Below are positions 1 through 8,805 of a DNA stretch of 64,000 nucleotides, piece after piece. The stretch spans positions 1-64,000 of the forward strand of contig CAYXNJ010000009.1 of assembly GCA_964466465.1 (NCBI GenBank), given 5' to 3'. Each line of letters begins with the position of its first letter. Positions within the stretch are counted from its first letter, which is position 1. The DNA comes from Sulfurospirillum sp964466465 (lineage in GTDB: Bacteria > Campylobacterota > Campylobacteria > Campylobacterales > Sulfurospirillaceae). Position numbers and translations under genes: made by a program. The notes below the pieces were generated by a model. The model was not told where the DNA came from and searched no databases. It saw only the letters and a list, made by a program, of their open reading frames with translations.

Positions 1-1
1 T

Positions 2-76
2 CGTGAATTCTACATGAAAAAAGCAAAAGAAACGCTTAATTCAATGCAGCCTGAGATTATATCGAAAATATTATAA
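2..76 (+). CDS. 3' end of an unidentified CDS
   Basis: An open frame enters from the left edge and stops with TAA at 74-76, giving 24 C-terminal residues rich in Lys and Glu. The start and most of the gene lie outside the window, so no family can be named. It runs in the same direction as rpe, 73 bases upstream. A TACAAT hexamer at 84-89 could be a promoter of its own for rpe, and a 7 bp stem (108-114 with 124-130) sits in the rpe leader. Confidence 0.5.
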   Translation, partial: REFYMKKAKETLNSMQPEIISKIL

Positions 77-149
77 ATTTTGATACAATTTCAGTAAATT
101 TTTGAAAATAGACTCTGTTACGAAGTCTATCATCGTATAAAGGCTAAAT

Positions 150-791
150 ATGTTAGTTGCTCCAAGTATCCTTTCTGCTGATTTTGGAAAGTTAAAAGAA
201 GAGATAGAGGCGATTTGCGCGGCAGGATGTGATCTTGTACATGTGGATGTAATGGATGGACATTTTGTTCCAAACCTTACGATTGGACCTGTTGTGGTTA
301 GTGCTGTAGCTAAAGCTACTACCAAACCGTTAGATGTTCACTTGATGGTTGAAAACAATACTTTTTTTGTCGATCTGTTTGCTCCTTTAAAACCAAAATA
401 CATCTCTTTTCATATTGAAGAAGAGAAACATCCTCATCGTCTCATTCAAAAAATCAGAGATTTGGGTATTTCGCCTGCGATTGTTCTCAACCCTCATACG
501 CCGCCTTCAAGCATTGAGTATCTTCTTGAAGACTTAGATATGGTACTTTTAATGAGTGTTAACCCTGGTTTTGGTGGGCAGAAATTTATTCCAAGTGTTT
601 TAGAAAAAGCACCGATCTTAAAAGAGATGATTCTTAAGCGCAATGCAAAAACGCTTATCGAAGTGGATGGTGGTGTTAATAATCACAATATTCACGCTCT
701 TGCCAATGCAGGTGTGGATATCGTTGTTGCAGGTAACTATGTATTTGGTTCAAACGATTATAAAAGTGCTATTGATTCGTTAAAAGTATAA
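150..791 (+). CDS. rpe: Ribulose-phosphate 3-epimerase
   Basis: Interconverts ribulose 5-phosphate and xylulose 5-phosphate in the cytosolic pentose phosphate pathway. The 213-residue length is usual for the family. The N-terminus reads APSILSADF, followed by HVDVMDGHFVPNLTIG with the metal-binding His and Asp, then HLMVE, MSVNPGFGGQKF and EVDGGV, all standard TIM-barrel Rpe motifs including the catalytic aspartates. An AAAGG-like ribosome site lies just before the ATG. It is the first gene of a tight run with trpF (2-base gap) and the exonuclease gene. Assignment rests on motif recognition and is secure. Confidence 0.97.
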   Translation: MLVAPSILSADFGKLKEEIEAICAAGCDLVHVDVMDGHFVPNLTIGPVVVSAVAKATTKPLDVHLMVENNTFFVDLFAPLKPKYISFHIEEEKHPHRLIQKIRDLGISPAIVLNPHTPPSSIEYLLEDLDMVLLMSVNPGFGGQKFIPSVLEKAPILKEMILKRNAKTLIEVDGGVNNHNIHALANAGVDIVVAGNYVFGSNDYKSAIDSLKV

Positions 792-793
792 CA

Positions 794-1381
794 ATGTGGG
801 TTAAAATCTGCGGTATTACAAACCTTGAAGATGCTCTGTATGCGCTTAATGTGGGTGCAGATGCGCTTGGTTTTGTTTTTTACCCAAAATCACCACGTTA
901 CATAACACCACAAAACGCAAAAAACATTGCTGAACAATTACCTAGGACAGTCAAAAAAATAGGTTTGTTTGTAGAATCTACACCTGATGAAATTAATGCT
1001 ATCTGTAAAGAGGCACAGATGGATATGGCACAAATCCATTTTGAAGTAGATGATGCGTTTTGGAGTGCTTTGAAAGTTCCATATTTGCGTGTTGTACGTG
1101 CCAAAGAAGCTTCTGATATTGAAGAGTATAAAGGGCTTATAAGACTTGTAGATGCTCATGTTGAAGGATATGGTGGCGCAGGGCAGAGACTTGATCTTTC
1201 GTGGTTTGAACATGCAGATTGCGAAAATATCATTTTAGCAGGAGGACTCAGTCCTGAAAACGTTGAACAGGTTAAGCCTTTAGGTTTTTATGGTGTGGAT
1301 GTGAGCAGTGGCGTTGAGAGGGCAAAAGGTCTTAAAGATCACGAGAAAGTGGAGATGTTTTTAAAGAGAGCAAAAGCGTGA
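794..1381 (+). CDS. trpF: Phosphoribosylanthranilate isomerase
   Basis: Third step of tryptophan synthesis, an Amadori rearrangement of phosphoribosylanthranilate. The 195-residue protein opens with VKICGIT, carrying the catalytic Cys, and has GFVFYPKSPRYI, KKIGLFVE, the Asp-containing LVDAHVEGYGGAGQRLDLSW segment, ILAGGLSPENV and GVDVSSGVE, the standard TrpF phosphate-binding loops. It starts two bases after the rpe stop, and its stop overlaps the start of the next gene, so the three are probably one transcript. No other trp genes are nearby, so trpF is detached from a trp operon here. Confidence 0.97.
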   Translation: MWVKICGITNLEDALYALNVGADALGFVFYPKSPRYITPQNAKNIAEQLPRTVKKIGLFVESTPDEINAICKEAQMDMAQIHFEVDDAFWSALKVPYLRVVRAKEASDIEEYKGLIRLVDAHVEGYGGAGQRLDLSWFEHADCENIILAGGLSPENVEQVKPLGFYGVDVSSGVERAKGLKDHEKVEMFLKRAKA

Positions 1382-2181
1382 GAGCACTCGATAGCTACAT
1401 CTATAAGATGACACAAAAGCCTATTTTCCATAAAGAGTTTTTTGCGAAAATGCACACGTTTAAAGAGCTTGAACATGTTGACGTTGAAGATCTCTCTATG
1501 CTGAAGCTTTTAGGACTTCCCATCACAAAATATAACAACTATGCGTTTACGCTAGAAACCATTACAACACCGATTATGCAGGGTAAATTTTGTATTGTCG
1601 ATATTGAAACCAACGGTAGTAAACCACTTTTAAATCAAATCATCGAAATTGGTGCTGTAATGATTGAAAATGGCAAAGAGGTAGGTGAATTTTCCTCTTT
1701 AGTCAAAACCGATATTTTGCCAGATAGCATCGAACAGCTTACGGGCATAACACTCTGCGAACTTCAACATGCACCTTCTCTTCATTCTGTTTTAGAAGGT
1801 TTTCGCCTTTTTATCAAAGATGCTGTTTTTGTTGCGCATAATGTCAATTTTGACTACTACTTTATCTCTCACAATTTAGAAGAAGCAGGCTTTGGACCAC
1901 TGCTCAATCGAAGACTCGACACGATAGATTTAGCTCGTAAATGTATTGAAGCCCCAAAATACGGCTTGAGTTCATTAACTGAACATTTAGGCATTGCATT
2001 TGAAAATCATCACCGTGCATTGTATGACGCCAAAGCAACGGCGCAGGTTTTTTTTAAAGCGTTAGAAAATGTACCTGAAGATGTGCAAACTGTGGAGCAG
2101 TTAATCGCCTTTACGAAACCCCAAAATCAACGAAAAAAGAAAGAAAAAAAAGCTACAAAACCTACTGGTACATCGCTTTAA
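1378..2181 (+). CDS. DnaQ-like 3'-5' exonuclease (DEDD family)
   Basis: Likely a 3'-5' exonuclease acting in DNA proofreading or repair. The start is GTG at 1378, overlapping the trpF stop by four bases. The first 70 residues are a helical extension; the exonuclease fold follows with Exo I at CIVDIETNGS (Asp and Glu metal ligands), Exo II at AHNVNFDYYFI and Exo III at HHRALYDAKATAQ (His and Asp), so this is a DEDDh-type active site. The C-terminus is very Lys-rich. C. jejuni also has a dnaQ-type gene beside rpe. Whether it is the polymerase III epsilon subunit or a separate nuclease cannot be decided. The last 20 bases overlap the convergent carbonic anhydrase gene. Confidence 0.85.
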   Translation: MRALDSYIYKMTQKPIFHKEFFAKMHTFKELEHVDVEDLSMLKLLGLPITKYNNYAFTLETITTPIMQGKFCIVDIETNGSKPLLNQIIEIGAVMIENGKEVGEFSSLVKTDILPDSIEQLTGITLCELQHAPSLHSVLEGFRLFIKDAVFVAHNVNFDYYFISHNLEEAGFGPLLNRRLDTIDLARKCIEAPKYGLSSLTEHLGIAFENHHRALYDAKATAQVFFKALENVPEDVQTVEQLIAFTKPQNQRKKKEKKATKPTGTSL

Positions 2182-2686
2182 ATCGAACGTAATTGTCGGC
2201 AGAGTGATAAAGCGATGCTACCTCTTCATCACTGAGTTCGCGTACAACTTTAGCAGGATTTCCCATAATGAGTGAGCGTGGTGGGAATACTTTATTTTTA
2301 GTTACGAGTGAATTTGCCCCAACAATGGATTCTTTACCAATCACTGCTCCATCAAGTATCGTAGCACTCATCCCTATCAAGCAGGCATCTTCAACAGTGC
2401 ATCCATGAAGCATCACACGATGCGCTATAGTCACATCATTACCAATCGTTGTAGCATATCCATCACTGCGGTCTTCTTTTTTAAAGTGCGTGACATGAAT
2501 CATGCTGAGGTCTTGAATGGAGGTTCGTTTACCAATTGTAATGGAGTTTACATCGCCTCTGATGACGCATCCAAACCAGACAGAACTCTGTTCGCCGATG
2601 GTAACATCGCCGATGATATCTGCACTTGGAGCAATAAATACATCAGAAGCGATAGAAGGCTGTAAGCCTTGAAACTCCATAATCAT
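2162..2686 (-). CDS. Gamma-class carbonic anhydrase family protein (left-handed beta helix)
   Basis: A 174-residue hexapeptide-repeat protein of the YrdA/CaiE/gamma carbonic anhydrase group, usually a zinc enzyme or zinc-binding trimer in the cytosol. Motifs seen: VWFGCVIRGDVNSITIG with the conserved Arg and Asp, SMIHVTH with a zinc-ligand-like His, and IAHRVMLHGC with two further His, followed by IGMSATILDGAVIG and the GNPAKVVREL tail. The ATG at 2686 was chosen over a TTG at 2689 because AGGAG lies five bases upstream of it. The stop of ppk overlaps this start (TGATG), so it is translationally coupled to ppk. The true substrate is uncertain. Confidence 0.88.
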   Translation of the reverse strand: MIMEFQGLQPSIASDVFIAPSADIIGDVTIGEQSSVWFGCVIRGDVNSITIGKRTSIQDLSMIHVTHFKKEDRSDGYATTIGNDVTIAHRVMLHGCTVEDACLIGMSATILDGAVIGKESIVGANSLVTKNKVFPPRSLIMGNPAKVVRELSDEEVASLYHSADNYVRFKAMYQ

Positions 2687-4797
2687 CAACTCTCCTTGAA
2701 AAGACGACGTGCGAGTTTTTCTGCTTTATGAGAGCTGGTATCTTTCTTTTGTGCTTTATAGATTTTATTCATATAATCTTCTAAAACCGTATGGTTGTTG
2801 ATGGCACGCTCATCAGTCGGTATAACTTCTGTGTATTCACCATCACTTCCAAGTGTCCAGCTAAGGACATTGTCATTAAGCTGTAGCTGTAAAATCTCAA
2901 AGAGTTTTTGCTGCAATGCTTTATCAAAAATAGGTGTCATAAGCTCTAATCTTCGCTCTAAATTACGAGGCATCCAATCGGCACTTGAGATAAACGTTGT
3001 GGTTGGATCGCCATTTTTAAAGTAGAAAATACGAGCATGTTCTAGGTATTTTCCGATGATGGATTTCACACGAATGTTCTCACTAATGCCCTCAACACCA
3101 GGTCGTAAACAACAAATACCACGCGCGATAATGTCAATTTGAACGCCCTGCATCGAAGCATTGTAAAGCGCTTGAATGACGTCGGAGTCCACCAATGAGT
3201 TCATTTTTACAATAATGCGACCTTCAGTGCCATGTTTTGCTTCATTGTTAATGAGGCTAATAACTTTAGGTTTAATCTGAGTTGGTGACATCGAAAGGGT
3301 ATCAAGTTTTTTATGCTTAGAAAAGCCCGATAAGATGTGGAAAAACATCGTGCCATCTTTGGCAAAATCTTCTTTGCATGTAAAAAAGCTTGTGTCCGTG
3401 TAAACACGCGCCGTTGCACCATTGTAGTTACCTGTGCTTAGGTGCATGTAAAATTTAAGCTTGCCATCCTCTTCTTGACGAATGACCTGAGCGATTTTAG
3501 CATGAACTTTAAAGCCTGTAATGCCATAAACCACGTGTGCTCCTGCTTGTTCCAGCGCTTTTGCCCAATGAAGGTTGTTTTCCTCATCAAAACGCGCTTT
3601 AAGCTCCACAACGGCAGTGACTTGTTTGCCATCGTTTGCCGCATCGATGAGAGCTTGAACGATTTGGGAATTTTTCTCCACACGATACAATGTCATACGG
3701 ATAGAAACGACTTTTGGATCTTTAGATGCTTCACGAATAAGGCGTAGCACAGGATCAAAGCTCTCATATGGATGGAAAAGCAGTACATCGCCTTTGTCGA
3801 TCACTTTAAATACAGATTCGTTGGTATCAAACGGAGGGAGCGTTTTTGGATTGTAGGGTGGCAATGCAAGATGTGAAAAGTCTTTATTGCCTACAATTTG
3901 CCACAATGCGCCAAGATTTAAAGGAATTTTGTAGGCATAAATATCTTTAAAGAAAATTTGCATATGCGAATTTAAAAAATTGAGTAGATCAGGATCCGTG
4001 CCATCTTCGATATTGAGGCGCACAAACGCCCCTTTACGGCGCAGTTTTAGTCCTTGCTCCATAATCATCATAAAATCATCGGCTTCTTCTTCTTCGATGA
4101 CCATATCGGCATTTCGTGTGACTCTAAAGGCCGCAGAAGCGATGAGTTTATAGCCAGGGAAAATCTCTTCAGCGTGTTTTCGTACTATGGTCTCAATAGG
4201 CACATATGTGTTGTCACCTGCTTGGAAAAAGCGTGGAAGCACACGAGGGATGCGAATCATGCCGTATTTATAATTGCCTTCATCTTCACTTTCACTGTCT
4301 TGGAGTTTAACCGCTAGTGAGAAACTGAGGTTATTCAAATGCGGAAAAGGATGCGTTGCATTTACCGCAATCGGAACGATCACTGGCAAAATATTTGAAA
4401 AGAAATAATCATCAGAAAGCTTCGCTAAAGCAGGTGTCAAATTATCATAATCGGTAATAAAAAGGTTCTCTTTTTCAAGGTCTTTGACGATTTCTTCGTA
4501 ACTGCTTTGGATAACCTCTTTTTCACTAGCAAGGTAAGCTCTGATTTCTCTAAGTTGATCCAGAGGCGTTTTTTGATCGGCCCCTGTTTCAATGACACCT
4601 GCGCTAAAGAGTTGTTTAAGCCCTGCAACACGAATCATGTAAAATTCATCAAGGTTGGTGGCATAGATGGCTAAAAATTTGAGTCGTTCAAAAAGAGGTA
4701 ACTCTTTTTTGAGAGATTGAGTAAGGACTCTGGTGTTAAATTTGAGCCATGAAAGCTCACGGTTAAGGTAAAGACTAGAGTCGGTTAAATCAGGCAC
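2686..4797 (-). CDS. ppk: Polyphosphate kinase 1
   Basis: Reversibly polymerises the gamma phosphate of ATP into inorganic polyphosphate. The 703 residues match the usual PPK1 length. The N-terminal domain starts LNRELSWLKFN, typical of the family. The core contains LFHPYESFDPV, SIRMTLYRV, the FKVHAKIAQV segment with the predicted autophosphorylated His, and EHARIFYF plus SSADWMPRNLERRLE near the C-terminus. The start is GTG at 4797 preceded by AAGGA. It is followed directly by the carbonic anhydrase gene and preceded, 77 bases upstream, by the HExxH protein on the same strand. Confidence 0.97.
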   Translation of the reverse strand: MPDLTDSSLYLNRELSWLKFNTRVLTQSLKKELPLFERLKFLAIYATNLDEFYMIRVAGLKQLFSAGVIETGADQKTPLDQLREIRAYLASEKEVIQSSYEEIVKDLEKENLFITDYDNLTPALAKLSDDYFFSNILPVIVPIAVNATHPFPHLNNLSFSLAVKLQDSESEDEGNYKYGMIRIPRVLPRFFQAGDNTYVPIETIVRKHAEEIFPGYKLIASAAFRVTRNADMVIEEEEADDFMMIMEQGLKLRRKGAFVRLNIEDGTDPDLLNFLNSHMQIFFKDIYAYKIPLNLGALWQIVGNKDFSHLALPPYNPKTLPPFDTNESVFKVIDKGDVLLFHPYESFDPVLRLIREASKDPKVVSIRMTLYRVEKNSQIVQALIDAANDGKQVTAVVELKARFDEENNLHWAKALEQAGAHVVYGITGFKVHAKIAQVIRQEEDGKLKFYMHLSTGNYNGATARVYTDTSFFTCKEDFAKDGTMFFHILSGFSKHKKLDTLSMSPTQIKPKVISLINNEAKHGTEGRIIVKMNSLVDSDVIQALYNASMQGVQIDIIARGICCLRPGVEGISENIRVKSIIGKYLEHARIFYFKNGDPTTTFISSADWMPRNLERRLELMTPIFDKALQQKLFEILQLQLNDNVLSWTLGSDGEYTEVIPTDERAINNHTVLEDYMNKIYKAQKKDTSSHKAEKLARRLFKES

Positions 4798-4874
4798 ATT
4801 TTATCCTTCATTACGAAATAAATCTAATTATTTTATCAGAAAAAAGTTATAAAAAGGTAACGCGTTGTGATTAA

Positions 4875-5417
4875 TTAAGCATAATTGGAAAAAAGAGGGT
4901 TTGAGTCTTCATTATTTGCGCTCTCATAGCTTTCTTTTGGGTTTGCTAAGAGTTCAGCTTGTTTCATGCGCGATAATTCTAATCGCGCCATCATCTGCAA
5001 CATGGAAGCAGTTGATGCAACCTGATAGTCTGTAGCGCTTGGATCAGCAGGAGCGAGTGCAGCAGCACGTACGGTTTGCATTTTCGTGATCGTCTCTTCA
5101 GGCGTTGTACCCTCAGACGTGTCAATGCCAACTTCGCCTGCTACAGCGTAGAGCTTATTATCGGGAGCTTTTTGATAGGTAAAGACAGCACCTCCTTGAA
5201 TAACACCACCCCCTGCTGCGATGTGTGCACGTTCATGCGCACGTACTTTGATGTCTGTAGCTTGAAGTTCGGCAATAAGCGCTTTTTGGGAGGCTGATAG
5301 TTCTGAGGAATTTTGGGTGTTTTTTTGAGACGAAGAAGAGGTACTACTGTTAGATGTAGAAGTTGATGTGTTACCAATACGTACATAAGAGGCGTTTAAT
5401 GCGCTGCCTATTTGCAT
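4875..5417 (-). CDS. SprA-related putative metalloprotease (HExxH)
   Basis: A 180-residue protein whose first 50 residues are a low-complexity Ser/Thr/Asn-rich segment. It is followed by VRAHERAHIAAGGG, which contains an HExxH zinc-protease-like motif (HERAH). The rest reads YAVAGEVGIDTSEG and ends in a Met-rich helical tail. This pattern fits the SprA-related / CJM1_0395-type family of putative metalloproteases found in Campylobacterota and Shewanella; the substrate is unknown to me. No signal peptide is visible. A strong AGGAGAA ribosome site precedes the ATG, and a TATAAT-like box on the minus strand lies at 5445-5440, giving it a promoter separate from uvrB. Confidence 0.75.
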   Translation of the reverse strand: MQIGSALNASYVRIGNTSTSTSNSSTSSSSQKNTQNSSELSASQKALIAELQATDIKVRAHERAHIAAGGGVIQGGAVFTYQKAPDNKLYAVAGEVGIDTSEGTTPEETITKMQTVRAAALAPADPSATDYQVASTASMLQMMARLELSRMKQAELLANPKESYESANNEDSNPLFSNYA

Positions 5418-5475
5418 AGTATTCTCCTAACAATGACCTATTATACCACCTTTTTATTTTACATATAAAAAATTT

Positions 5476-7452
5476 TTACATCTTTTTCAATTTTTCAATT
5501 TGATCGCGTAATTTTGCCGCTTTTTCAAACTCTAAAATTTTTGCCGCTTCGTGCATGGCTTTGGTCAGTTCGGCGATAATTTTCTTTTTCTCGCTCGGTG
5601 GGATTTTATCTTTTTTCTCATACGTATTGTAGATGTCGGCGTGTTCTTCAAGTTTAAGGTTTTCATCCATTTTCCGTGTGGTGCTGGTAGGTGTGATGCC
5701 ATGTTCTTTATTGAATGCTTCTTGAAGAGCACGTCTTCGCATGGTCGTTTCAATCGCTTTTTGCATCGAATCTGTAATCTTCTCGGCAAACATAAGCACT
5801 TTACCATTGAGATTTCGAGCTGCACGCCCCATCGTTTGAATAAGACTGGTTTCTGAACGTAAAAAGCCCTCTTTATCGGCATCTAAAATGGCAACCAGTG
5901 AAACTTCAGGAAGGTCTAGTCCTTCACGAAGCAGGTTAATGCCCACTAGCACATCAAACTCACCAATACGCAAAGAGCGGATGATCTGATTGCGCTCAAT
6001 CGCGTCAATGTCGGAGTGCATGTATTTGATCTTGATGCCCAAATCTGCGTAGTAGCGCGTGAGCTCTTCTGCCATTTTTTTAGTCAGTACGGTTACAAGG
6101 ACTTTTTCATCTTTAGCAATGACCTCTTTAATTCTGTCAAAAAGCGTTTCCACTTGGTTTTTACTGCTTAAAATTTCCACTTCTGGATCAAGCAAACCTG
6201 TAGGACGGATAATTTGTTCAGCGGTATTTTCACCACTCAGTTCCAACTCCAACTCTTTAGGTGTGGCGCTGACAAAAAGGTAACGTGGGGCTTTATGGAT
6301 GAACTCATCAAACATTAAAGGGCGGTTATCTAAAGCACTCGGCAGCCTAAAACCGTACTCCACAAGTACTTCTTTACGACTGCGATCACCTGCAAACATA
6401 CCCCTAAATTGAGGAAGACTGACATGGGATTCATCGACGATGACAAGGTACTCTTTGTTCATGGCTTCAAAGTAGTCAAACAGCGAGTAGGGCGTAGCAC
6501 CTGGTTCGATGCCTGTGAGGTAACGCGCATAGTTTTCAACGCCTTTGCACGCTCCTGTGCTTTGAAGCATCTCAAGGTCAAACTCAACACGTTGTTTCAA
6601 GCGTTGGTATTCGACGAGTTTGTCCTCTTTTTTGAAGTATTCGAGACGTTCGTCCAGTTCTTGCTCAATCAGTTTAATCGCTTTTTGAAGCCTTTCGTGC
6701 CCGACGATGAATTGGTTTGCGGCATAAATGACGACTTTGTTTAGGTTTTGCAGTTTTTTGTTGAGAAAGACCTCAAAGTAGTTAATACTCTCCACTTCAT
6801 CCCCAAAAAACTCAACACGGATGGCTTCTTCTTCACTGTAAGCAGGATAGATGTCGATGACATCGCCACTGACACGAAAACAGCCTCTATCAAAAAAGGT
6901 GTCATTGCGTTTATAGCCCATATCAACAAGGCGTAAAAGAAGCTTTTTTTGATTAATGCTCTCGCCCTTTTCGATGACTTGCACCATCTCTTTGTACTCA
7001 CTTGGATCACCTAAACCATAGTTCGCCGAAACGGAAGCGACACAGATGACATCATCAAAGCTGAGGAGTGATGCTGTTGCACTAAGCCTCAAACGCTCTA
7101 ACTCTTCGTTGATAGAGCTATCTTTTTCGATGAAGAGGTCACTACGTGGTATATACGCTTCAGGCTGATAGTAGTCGTAATAGCTGATAAAATATTCCAC
7201 ATGATTTTTAGGAAAAAACCCCTTAAATTCGCTATAAAGTTGCGCTGCAAGGGTCTTATTGTGTGTCATGATGAGTGTTGGCATCTTTAATTTCTGGATG
7301 ATTTGTGCCATCGTATAGGTTTTACCACTTCCCGTAACGCCGATGAGGGTTTGGTAACGGTTCCCTTTTTGAATGGACGCAACGAGCTTATCGATGGCTT
7401 GTGGCTGGTCGCCAGAGGGTTGATAGGGACTTTCTAAATAAAATTCGCTCAT
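5476..7452 (-). CDS. uvrB: Excinuclease ABC subunit B
   Basis: Damage-recognition helicase-like subunit of nucleotide excision repair, 658 residues. Visible features: Walker A GVTGSGKT, the beta-hairpin YYDYYQPEAYIP, DESHVSLPQ, SATPKELEL, the helicase motifs GRAARN and GINLLREGLDLPE, and a C-terminal UVR coiled coil ending in LRDQIEKLKKM. The frame is open to 7536, but a TATAAT -10 box on the minus strand at 7488-7483 places transcription start near 7476, so upstream starts cannot be used. ATG at 7452 with GGGAAAAG upstream gives the normal N-terminus (MSEFYLESPYQPSGDQPQAI). Confidence 0.96.
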   Translation of the reverse strand: MSEFYLESPYQPSGDQPQAIDKLVASIQKGNRYQTLIGVTGSGKTYTMAQIIQKLKMPTLIMTHNKTLAAQLYSEFKGFFPKNHVEYFISYYDYYQPEAYIPRSDLFIEKDSSINEELERLRLSATASLLSFDDVICVASVSANYGLGDPSEYKEMVQVIEKGESINQKKLLLRLVDMGYKRNDTFFDRGCFRVSGDVIDIYPAYSEEEAIRVEFFGDEVESINYFEVFLNKKLQNLNKVVIYAANQFIVGHERLQKAIKLIEQELDERLEYFKKEDKLVEYQRLKQRVEFDLEMLQSTGACKGVENYARYLTGIEPGATPYSLFDYFEAMNKEYLVIVDESHVSLPQFRGMFAGDRSRKEVLVEYGFRLPSALDNRPLMFDEFIHKAPRYLFVSATPKELELELSGENTAEQIIRPTGLLDPEVEILSSKNQVETLFDRIKEVIAKDEKVLVTVLTKKMAEELTRYYADLGIKIKYMHSDIDAIERNQIIRSLRIGEFDVLVGINLLREGLDLPEVSLVAILDADKEGFLRSETSLIQTMGRAARNLNGKVLMFAEKITDSMQKAIETTMRRRALQEAFNKEHGITPTSTTRKMDENLKLEEHADIYNTYEKKDKIPPSEKKKIIAELTKAMHEAAKILEFEKAAKLRDQIEKLKKM

Positions 7453-7482
7453 AGTTGATACTTTTCCCATTATTTTGTTACA

Positions 7483-7488
7483 ATTATA
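7483..7488 (-). promoter_or_regulatory. -10 box of the uvrB promoter
   Basis: On the minus strand this is a perfect TATAAT. Seventeen bases further upstream, TTGGTG (7511-7506) could act as a weak -35, and it lies inside the left arm of the adjacent inverted repeat. The box fixes the uvrB start to the ATG at 7452. Confidence 0.6.
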
Positions 7489-7500
7489 GCTAATAAGTTT

Positions 7501-7760
7501 CAGCGCACCAATAACTTTATACAGGTACGATGCCATAAGGCTTTATTTTTAAGGCAGATTTTTGAAGGTTTGCTTTTTTGCAAGTCAAAAAAGTCTAACG
7601 CAGAAAATAAAGCCTTATGGCATCGCCCGTAGGGTAAAACGATATTATGTCATCTTTGCATGTAAATTTTCTTAACTTAGCTTTGGCTAAGCTTGCAAAA
7701 ATTTTCATACAAATCTAACGCAATCTCGTTTGATAACTGTATGAAGTTATTGGTGCGCTG
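7501..7760. repeat. Nested inverted-repeat element between uvrB and the next operon
   Basis: Two outer 24-base arms (7501-7524 and 7737-7760) are inverted copies with one mismatch; weaker similarity continues about 7 bases outward. Inside, a perfect 21-base inverted pair lies at 7529-7549 and 7604-7624. A smaller stem (CTTAGC-TTTG-GCTAAG) lies near 7676-7691, and TCTAACGCA occurs twice in direct orientation (near 7593 and 7713). No reading frame of note crosses it. It fills most of the 333-base gap between the divergent genes. It resembles a small non-coding mobile or palindromic element, but a regulatory RNA is also possible. Confidence 0.65.
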
Positions 7761-7785
7761 GAACTAAGCCACAATGGAGTCCTAA

Positions 7786-8019
7786 ATGTTTGAAGAAGAG
7801 AGAAACATTAGCACATTAAGCCAAAAAATCACAGAACTTTTGGAAAAATACAAAGACCTTTTAGCGCAAAATGAAGCCCTACGTCAAGAAGTGGTGAAAG
7901 CCAAAGCGTTAGCAGAAGCAAAAAATGTGCAGATTGCGAAGTTAGAGCAAGACCTCATTAACAAAGACGTTAATGCCGATGATTTACTGAGTAAAATTGA
8001 AGCTGTGCTAAACAAATGA
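7786..8019 (+). CDS. Small coiled-coil protein (possible cell-division accessory)
   Basis: A 77-residue, highly charged protein with heptad-like Leu spacing from end to end (LSQKITELLEKYKDLLAQN and similar), so almost certainly one long coiled coil. It has no signal peptide or membrane segment. ZapB-like septal proteins have this size and composition, but no specific motif proves it. Its ATG overlaps nothing upstream; its stop overlaps the next ATG (ATGA), so the pair is translationally coupled. C. jejuni has two small genes at the same place between uvrB and a prepilin gene. Confidence 0.75.
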   Translation: MFEEERNISTLSQKITELLEKYKDLLAQNEALRQEVVKAKALAEAKNVQIAKLEQDLINKDVNADDLLSKIEAVLNK

Positions 8020-8234
8020 GTAAAATAACGATTAGCCTTGGTGGCAAAGACTTTGACATCAAGTTAGAAGGTGATTTTGCTGTAAAATTTGAAACTGATT
8101 TTAAAGAGAAATTTAAAGGTAAAAGTACCATTGATCCTAAAGAGCTTTTGTTTGCATATGTGGGTAAATGTTACGATAATTTTATGCTAGAGCAAGAGAT
8201 AACAACCCTTGTAAAAAAAATAGATGAGATTTAA
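8016..8234 (+). CDS. Small conserved protein coupled to the coiled-coil gene
   Basis: A 72-residue acidic-basic protein beginning SKITISLGGKDFDIKLEGD and ending in a helical segment. The short beta-rich N-terminus and helical C-terminus are reminiscent of ZapA-type cell-division proteins, but the similarity is only impressionistic. It shares ATGA with the upstream coiled-coil gene, which suggests that the two products form a complex. No known catalytic motif was seen. Confidence 0.7.
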   Translation: MSKITISLGGKDFDIKLEGDFAVKFETDFKEKFKGKSTIDPKELLFAYVGKCYDNFMLEQEITTLVKKIDEI

Positions 8235-8314
8235 GCCTTACTTTAAAAACATTGTACTAGAATGAGTTATAAATGGTCTATAAGTGTATAGGCTAATTCA
8301 CAAAAGGAGTTAAC

Positions 8315-8737
8315 ATGAAAAAAGGTTTCACGATGATCGAACTTATCTTCGTTATCGTTATTTTAGGTATCTTGGCAGCAGTGGCGTTACCGAGGCTTGC
8401 AGGAACTGCAAATGATGCAAGAATTGCTTCTGCAGAGGCCTTTATTGGCACATTAAATCGTTCAGTTGGTCCTACTATTTGGTCTAGAGCTATTAGAGAT
8501 GGAAATGGTTCAGTTAAGAGCTATAACTTGAAGGACTATACTGAGGTACTAAAGGGAATTACTTTTGTTAATGATGGAAACTTGACAGCTTGTTCAGCTA
8601 CAGGTGGTAAAATAGGCGATTTTACTACTAATGCTTTACCCGTTGCAGAAGAACTTTATTGCCGTGATGGTAATTCAACTTCTGCCCCTATGTTTGGTTT
8701 TAAAGCAGATATGAACACTTCTGTTCAAAATAATTAA
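8315..8737 (+). CDS. Type IV prepilin-like protein (pseudopilin) 1
   Basis: A 140-residue protein with a class III signal: MKKG followed by FTMIELIFVIVILGILAAVA. The Gly before Phe is the prepilin peptidase cleavage point, the Glu at position +5 is conserved, and the hydrophobic helix of pilins follows. The C-terminal domain has two Cys (in TACSATGG and LYCRDG) that could form a disulfide loop. An AAAGGAG ribosome site precedes the ATG. It likely belongs to a type II secretion-like or DNA-uptake pilus; a prepilin gene sits at the same place before priA in C. jejuni. A 10 bp stem follows the stop. Confidence 0.9.
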   Translation: MKKGFTMIELIFVIVILGILAAVALPRLAGTANDARIASAEAFIGTLNRSVGPTIWSRAIRDGNGSVKSYNLKDYTEVLKGITFVNDGNLTACSATGGKIGDFTTNALPVAEELYCRDGNSTSAPMFGFKADMNTSVQNN

Positions 8738-8747
8738 AAATTAATGA

Positions 8748-8771
8748 GTAGAGGAAAGAGTTTTCCTCTAC
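8748..8771 (+). terminator. Stem-loop between the two prepilin genes
   Basis: A perfect 10 bp stem (GTAGAGGAAA with TTTCCTCTAC) and a 4-base loop. There is no clear T-run after it, so it may reduce read-through or stabilise the upstream mRNA rather than terminate fully. Confidence 0.45.
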
Positions 8772-8805
8772 AGTCAGTCTTACATTAACTTTTGCAAGGT
8801 AATAT

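Noticed and set aside
4054..4317. Plus-strand 87-codon frame inside ppk
   Set aside because: Antisense to a certain gene, His-rich shadow translation.
7453..7536. Extension of uvrB by 28 residues at its N-terminus
   Set aside because: The -10 box lies inside this stretch, so it cannot be translated from that promoter; the UvrB family begins at the later Met.
7501..7760. The inverted-repeat region as a tRNA or insertion sequence
   Set aside because: No cloverleaf or CCA end, and no transposase frame.
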